Assembly: GCA_032128415.1 (NCBI GenBank)
Contig: JAQBGW010000125.1
Coordinates: forward strand, 24,727 to 88,726
Direction of reading: 5' to 3'
DNA length: 64,000 nt
Source: Ga0077527 sp032128415
GTDB taxonomy: Bacteria; Pseudomonadota; Gammaproteobacteria; Burkholderiales; SG8-41
The translations under genes were made by a program, and so were the position numbers. A model generated the notes under the pieces. It did no database searches. It saw nothing but the letters and a program-made list of their open reading frames with translations, and was not told the origin of the DNA. Below, in pieces: positions 61,043 through 64,000 of the stretch. Each line of letters begins with the position of its first letter. The stretch's first letter is position 1.

Positions 61043-61915
61043 TCAATTCAACCGCTGCACTTTCAACGAAAGATCAGCAATCTGCTTGCGCATGCTTTCG
61101 GCATCCGCTGCACCGGGGCACTGTTTCAGATAGGAGTTGAAATCGCCCAGTGCTGCGCGGAAACATTCAAGTTGCAGATAAATACCGCCACGATCACGAT
61201 ATTCCTCGGCGGCATCCGGCAGCAATTCCAGCAAGCGTTCGCTGGACGACAGCGCACGCAGCCAATCACCTTCTTTGGCGTAGATGCCCTTCAGGTTGCG
61301 CAGCATGCGTGCGAGGATGTCCTTGTGACTCGCAGCGCTCAGTAAATGAGCCAACAATGCCTCATCCGCATCGGCTGCACTACCCGCAGAGCGCAACCGC
61401 TGCTGCAGTTCATCAACGCTCAGCGACACGCCATGGCTGTACGGGTCGAGGATGACCACGCCGTCGCGCAGCGAGCACTTGACCAGAAAATGTCCAGGAA
61501 AAGATACGCCGTGCAAGCCGATACCAATGCGCCGGCCAATTTCGATATAGACCACCGCCAGCGTGATCGGGATACCCAACCGGCGCTCGATCACGTCGTT
61601 GAGATAACTGTTGCGTGGATCATAGAAGTTGTCGCTGTTGCCGCTGAAACCAAGCTCATCGAAAAAATAGCGGTTGAGCGCAAACAGTTTTTCTGCGGTT
61701 GGCATATCAGGGCGCAGTCGCGCGCGCAGACAATCCGCCATTTCCTGCAGGCGGTCGAGATAACCGGTTACGGCAAGTTCGGGATATTCTCCGGCGGCAA
61801 TCCACAACGCGCCTTCCGCCAGAGAAACGTCTTCGTCCGGCAAACGCGCGATGCGCTGCCATTCTGCCGCCGCACGCGCTTCCGCGGGATAACCGGCTCC
61901 CGTCGAGCCACCCAT
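61043..61915 (-). CDS. SirB1-like transglutaminase-fold protein with TPR region
   Basis: A 290-residue protein with the SirB1 N-terminal transglutaminase-like domain (NDVIERRLGIPITLAVVYIEIGRRIGIGLHGVSFPGHFLVKC at about 128-170) and tetratricopeptide-like helices at about 205-275. The family is conserved in proteobacteria, often beside prmC/hemK or unknown genes, and its function is not known. The start ATG overlaps the stop of the gene upstream by one base (TGATG), so the two are coupled. Confidence 0.88.
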   Translation of the reverse strand: MGGSTGAGYPAEARAAAEWQRIARLPDEDVSLAEGALWIAAGEYPELAVTGYLDRLQEMADCLRARLRPDMPTAEKLFALNRYFFDELGFSGNSDNFYDPRNSYLNDVIERRLGIPITLAVVYIEIGRRIGIGLHGVSFPGHFLVKCSLRDGVVILDPYSHGVSLSVDELQQRLRSAGSAADADEALLAHLLSAASHKDILARMLRNLKGIYAKEGDWLRALSSSERLLELLPDAAEEYRDRGGIYLQLECFRAALGDFNSYLKQCPGAADAESMRKQIADLSLKVQRLN

Positions 61916-62922
61916 CAGACGCGCCTGGCCAAGGGCAGATTCATCAGCAAATTTTGCGGTTTCACGCGTAAATTGCCTTCCGGCGTCATGGCTATACCAA
62001 GAAAAACCGGCGCGCCTTCCAGTTCCGGCTGCAATGCAGACGCATCGGCGAACGCCATCCGGAACAGACCAACGACGCGCCGCATGCGGTCCTCGTCCAC
62101 CTCAGTTCCGGCATAGATGTCGTTGAGCATGGCGCTGGCCTCGACGTCCAGTCCCGTGTGCCACACCCATTCCTCGTCCGGAATCTCGCGGATTGGGGTT
62201 ACGGTCACGGCAGTGCCGTGAAAATGAGTCACCCAGCGCGCCAGCAGTTCACACAGCGCCAGCGAGCCCGGCAAGCCAGGGTTGATCTGCAGCACTGTGT
62301 CACGACGTTCGTCACGACGAAAATATTCAGCATGATTGACGTCGTCGAGCACATCGAGATCCATCGAACGCAGCGGTGCGTTCACTTCCATCAGCATGCG
62401 CCCGAGATTGCCGAGCCCCCCGCTCTCCGCATGCAGGTTTACGGTCTCGGCGTCCGCCAGCATTACGGCGCCATCCTTGATGCTCACGCGCTGCTGCCGG
62501 AAAAACACTTCTGCCGCCCGCACCAGCATACCGTTGTCCGTACCCTCCAGCATGCCACGCAGGATGACTTCGACGGTGTGATGAACAAACGGCGGCGGCA
62601 CCGCCACATCACGTCGGAACAGTCCGGCATAAAAGGCTTCCAGCGTGGGCACTTCCAGCAACTGATCGCGGAAGCGCAGCATGACCCGGTAATTTTCCTG
62701 CGCGTCCGGATCAGCCAGGGCCGTTATCTCAGCATCACTTACCGCGCGACGCGGCGCCTCCAGCAATGATTGATAAAGCCGGCGCTCAACCGCGCAGGAC
62801 TCCGCCACCGGCGCCAGTTCGGGCCGCTCGTAATAAAGCCTCAGGTAATCGTCAGTGACGACGAGATGCCCGTCGGGTGCCCGATCGAGCAGGTGATAGC
62901 CGCAGTGTTGCCAAAATTCCAT
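61915..62922 (-). CDS. Conserved protein of unknown function (possibly DUF6352)
   Basis: A 335-residue soluble protein with no signal or membrane segment. It begins MEFWQHCGYHLLDRAPDGHLVVTDDYLRLYYERPEL and contains HTVEVILRGMLEGTDNGMLVRAAEVFFRQQRVS in the middle. I recall a conserved betaproteobacterial family of this sort (DUF6352), but its function is unknown. It is coupled to the SirB1-like gene by TGATG and preceded by a small acidic ORF 79 bases upstream, all on one strand, suggesting a three-gene operon. Confidence 0.8.
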   Translation of the reverse strand: MEFWQHCGYHLLDRAPDGHLVVTDDYLRLYYERPELAPVAESCAVERRLYQSLLEAPRRAVSDAEITALADPDAQENYRVMLRFRDQLLEVPTLEAFYAGLFRRDVAVPPPFVHHTVEVILRGMLEGTDNGMLVRAAEVFFRQQRVSIKDGAVMLADAETVNLHAESGGLGNLGRMLMEVNAPLRSMDLDVLDDVNHAEYFRRDERRDTVLQINPGLPGSLALCELLARWVTHFHGTAVTVTPIREIPDEEWVWHTGLDVEASAMLNDIYAGTEVDEDRMRRVVGLFRMAFADASALQPELEGAPVFLGIAMTPEGNLRVKPQNLLMNLPLARRV

Positions 62923-63001
62923 AAATGAACGCCCGATTCAGCGTTCATTATGCCACGAGGCTTGCGGCGCCTTGCAGGGCCGCGAGTACGGCTAACAGTC
63001 C

Positions 63002-63163
63002 CTAGTCCAGCGCTGCGGGATCCAGTCCCAGAACGTTGATACTGCGGGTGTCCAGATGGCGCTCGGCCTCATATTCAGCCAGTACATCAGCCTCGTCATC
63101 AAGTTCCGCGCAATCGGCGTCGTCCTCGTAATCCAGATCCCAATCGATACGATCCATATCCAT
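63002..63163 (-). CDS. Small acidic protein, 53 residues
   Basis: The frame reads MDMDRIDWDLDYEDDADCAEL and goes on DDEADVLAEYEAERHLDTRSINVLGLDPAALD. Asp and Glu make up about 40 percent; there is one Cys. GGGAG lies 6 bases before the ATG at 63163. The residue choice (GLD, ALD at the end, EYEAERHLD) is protein-like and codon usage agrees with its neighbours. It may be a helper or adaptor of the two genes downstream. No family is recognised. Confidence 0.6.
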   Translation of the reverse strand: MDMDRIDWDLDYEDDADCAELDDEADVLAEYEAERHLDTRSINVLGLDPAALD

Positions 63164-63648
63164 ATTCAGCTCCCGTCATCAGTGCCACACTTGCACGGTA
63201 AAGCAACGTTCGCGTTTTTTAAGCACGGATTAACGGCATTTTTTTGACGCAACTCCGGCGTCACCGGTACCGATGGTGCCCGGAACAAGATGTTCGCCAA
63301 TATCAGCCACCGGTAGAAACCGCAGTCAATAGTGGCCGGTTACCCAATATCATCAGAGCCCCTCGGCAAGGCGGCTGCGGATAGACCTTTCTCCACACCT
63401 AAATCCTCAAAATTCAGCGTTATGTTGTTGTTTATTTGAAGATGCAGCCTCTCCCGATGCCACACGTAACAGAGATGGAGCAAGAAATTAATTTAGTGCT
63501 AATATTCCAAAGTCATATTTTTTCGTAAGACACCTATTGCTTTTGATTGAAATCAGCGTAACTTTTCTAGCCAAACAGCACCCCCAGAACACCAATCGCG
63601 TGGTATGGAATCAATCACGGGATTCTGAGCAGGAATAGAAGAATACTG
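63164..63648. other. Intergenic region, nothing recognised
   Basis: This 485-base gap separates the minus-strand small acidic ORF from the plus-strand hydrolase. The second half (63420-63560) is AT-rich compared with its surroundings and may hold promoters. I see no gene, RNA or clear repeat in it. Confidence 0.4.
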
Positions 63649-64000
63649 ATGCCATTTGCCAACATCCATGGAATCAGGACGCATTATCAAGTGGCCGGTG
63701 ATGGCCCCCCTCTGCTGCTGCTCGCGCCCCTTGGCGACGATGCGTCAATCCCCCAACGATGGCGCGAACGCGCTTGGCGAGGATTCAATCCGCAAGCGGT
63801 TCTTGCTCGTAATTTCCAGCTTATTACTTACAACCGCCGAGATTCCGGATATTCAGGCGGACGCATAGAACCGCTCAGCTGGATGGCCTTCGCGCGCCAC
63901 GCCGAGGCCCTGCTCGACCATCTCGGAATCGAACGGGCATTCCTGCTCGGCAGTTGCATCGGCAGCTCTGTTGCACTGGCACTGGGAGCAAACTCTCCCG
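63649..64000 (+). CDS. Alpha/beta-fold hydrolase, 3' end beyond window
   Basis: The first 117 residues of an alpha/beta hydrolase: MPFANIHGIRTHYQVAGDGPPLLLLAPLGDD (oxyanion strand), LITYNRRDSGYSGGRIEPLSW, and AFLLGSCIGSSVALALGA. The nucleophile elbow reads G-S-C-I-G, so Cys replaces the usual Ser of GxSxG. Such Cys elbows are seen in dienelactone-hydrolase-like and some thioesterase-like members. The ATG at 63649 is preceded by only a weak AGGAATAG. The rest of the gene is missing, so His and Asp cannot be checked. Confidence 0.8.
   Translation, partial: MPFANIHGIRTHYQVAGDGPPLLLLAPLGDDASIPQRWRERAWRGFNPQAVLARNFQLITYNRRDSGYSGGRIEPLSWMAFARHAEALLDHLGIERAFLLGSCIGSSVALALGANSP

Overview
The window looks like chromosomal DNA of a betaproteobacterium, most likely Burkholderiales or a close relative. 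The main reasons are the moderately high G+C coding style and the six Bug/TctC-type periplasmic receptors, five of them without their own TctAB partner. CaiB-type CoA transferases, acyl-CoA dehydrogenases, GSTs and housekeeping proteins (MlaA, SPFH/NfeD, SirB1-like) fit the same group. I saw no rRNA, tRNA, CRISPR array, phage or transposase gene. The order is inferred from gene content, not from a marker gene.

Layout. 1-2.3 kb (minus): TctA (cut by the window edge), TctB, a VOC protein and a ModA-like binding protein without a signal peptide. 2.4-7.8 kb: a DUF2007/zinc-ribbon protein, a D-tartrate dehydratase (enolase superfamily), a MacB/DevCA-like ABC efflux set (adaptor, permease, ATPase) and a small lipoprotein. 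7.9-10.2 kb: a CoA transferase translationally coupled to an acyl-CoA dehydrogenase. 10.35-17.6 kb (plus): a compact operon with a split TPP-dependent 2-oxoacid decarboxylase, aldehyde dehydrogenase, GlcG/HbpS-like protein, Gfo/Idh/MocA oxidoreductase and a complete TctCBA transporter, closed by a bidirectional terminator. 17.8-28.7 kb: GST, TauD-type dioxygenase, AtuA-like protein and DUF4387 split by a 268-bp palindromic MITE-like element, two acyl-CoA dehydrogenases, an SDR lacking its catalytic Ser/Tyr, a Bug receptor, a second CoA transferase, a second GST and an exported unknown.

28.9-37.9 kb (minus): a long catabolic run with a carboxyltransferase, LeuC/LeuD-like hydro-lyase, a muconate-lactonizing-type enolase-superfamily enzyme, a KRCGH-type C-C lyase of the PEP mutase/isocitrate lyase family, an FMN 2-hydroxyacid oxidase, a beta-decarboxylating dehydrogenase and a Bug receptor. 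The enzyme set resembles the hydratase/lyase end of the dimethylmalate route and is the best candidate here for an undescribed pathway. 38.1-43.5 kb (plus): metallophosphoesterase, Crp/Fnr regulator, MmgE/PrpD protein, PdxA paralogue and Bug receptor. 43.8-52.1 kb: Bug receptor, LigJ-type 4-oxalomesaconate hydratase, a TcuA-TcuB-MFS operon, a 4,5-dihydroxyphthalate decarboxylase-like protein and another Bug receptor. 52.2-58.1 kb: MFS exporter, a fluoroacetate-dehalogenase-like hydrolase, SMP-30 lactonase, a second TauD-type dioxygenase and a succinate-semialdehyde dehydrogenase. 58.3-64 kb: conserved cell-envelope and unknown genes (MlaA, SPFH, NfeD, SirB1-like, a 335-aa unknown, a 53-codon acidic ORF) and the start of an alpha/beta hydrolase.

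Together the genes describe a scavenger of organic acids, hydroxyacids and aromatic-derived carboxylates: periplasmic receptors and TTT/MFS carriers bring acids in, and many small modules (CoA transfer plus dehydrogenation, hydration plus lyase, decarboxylation plus aldehyde oxidation) break them down. Only one transcription factor was found in about 55 genes.
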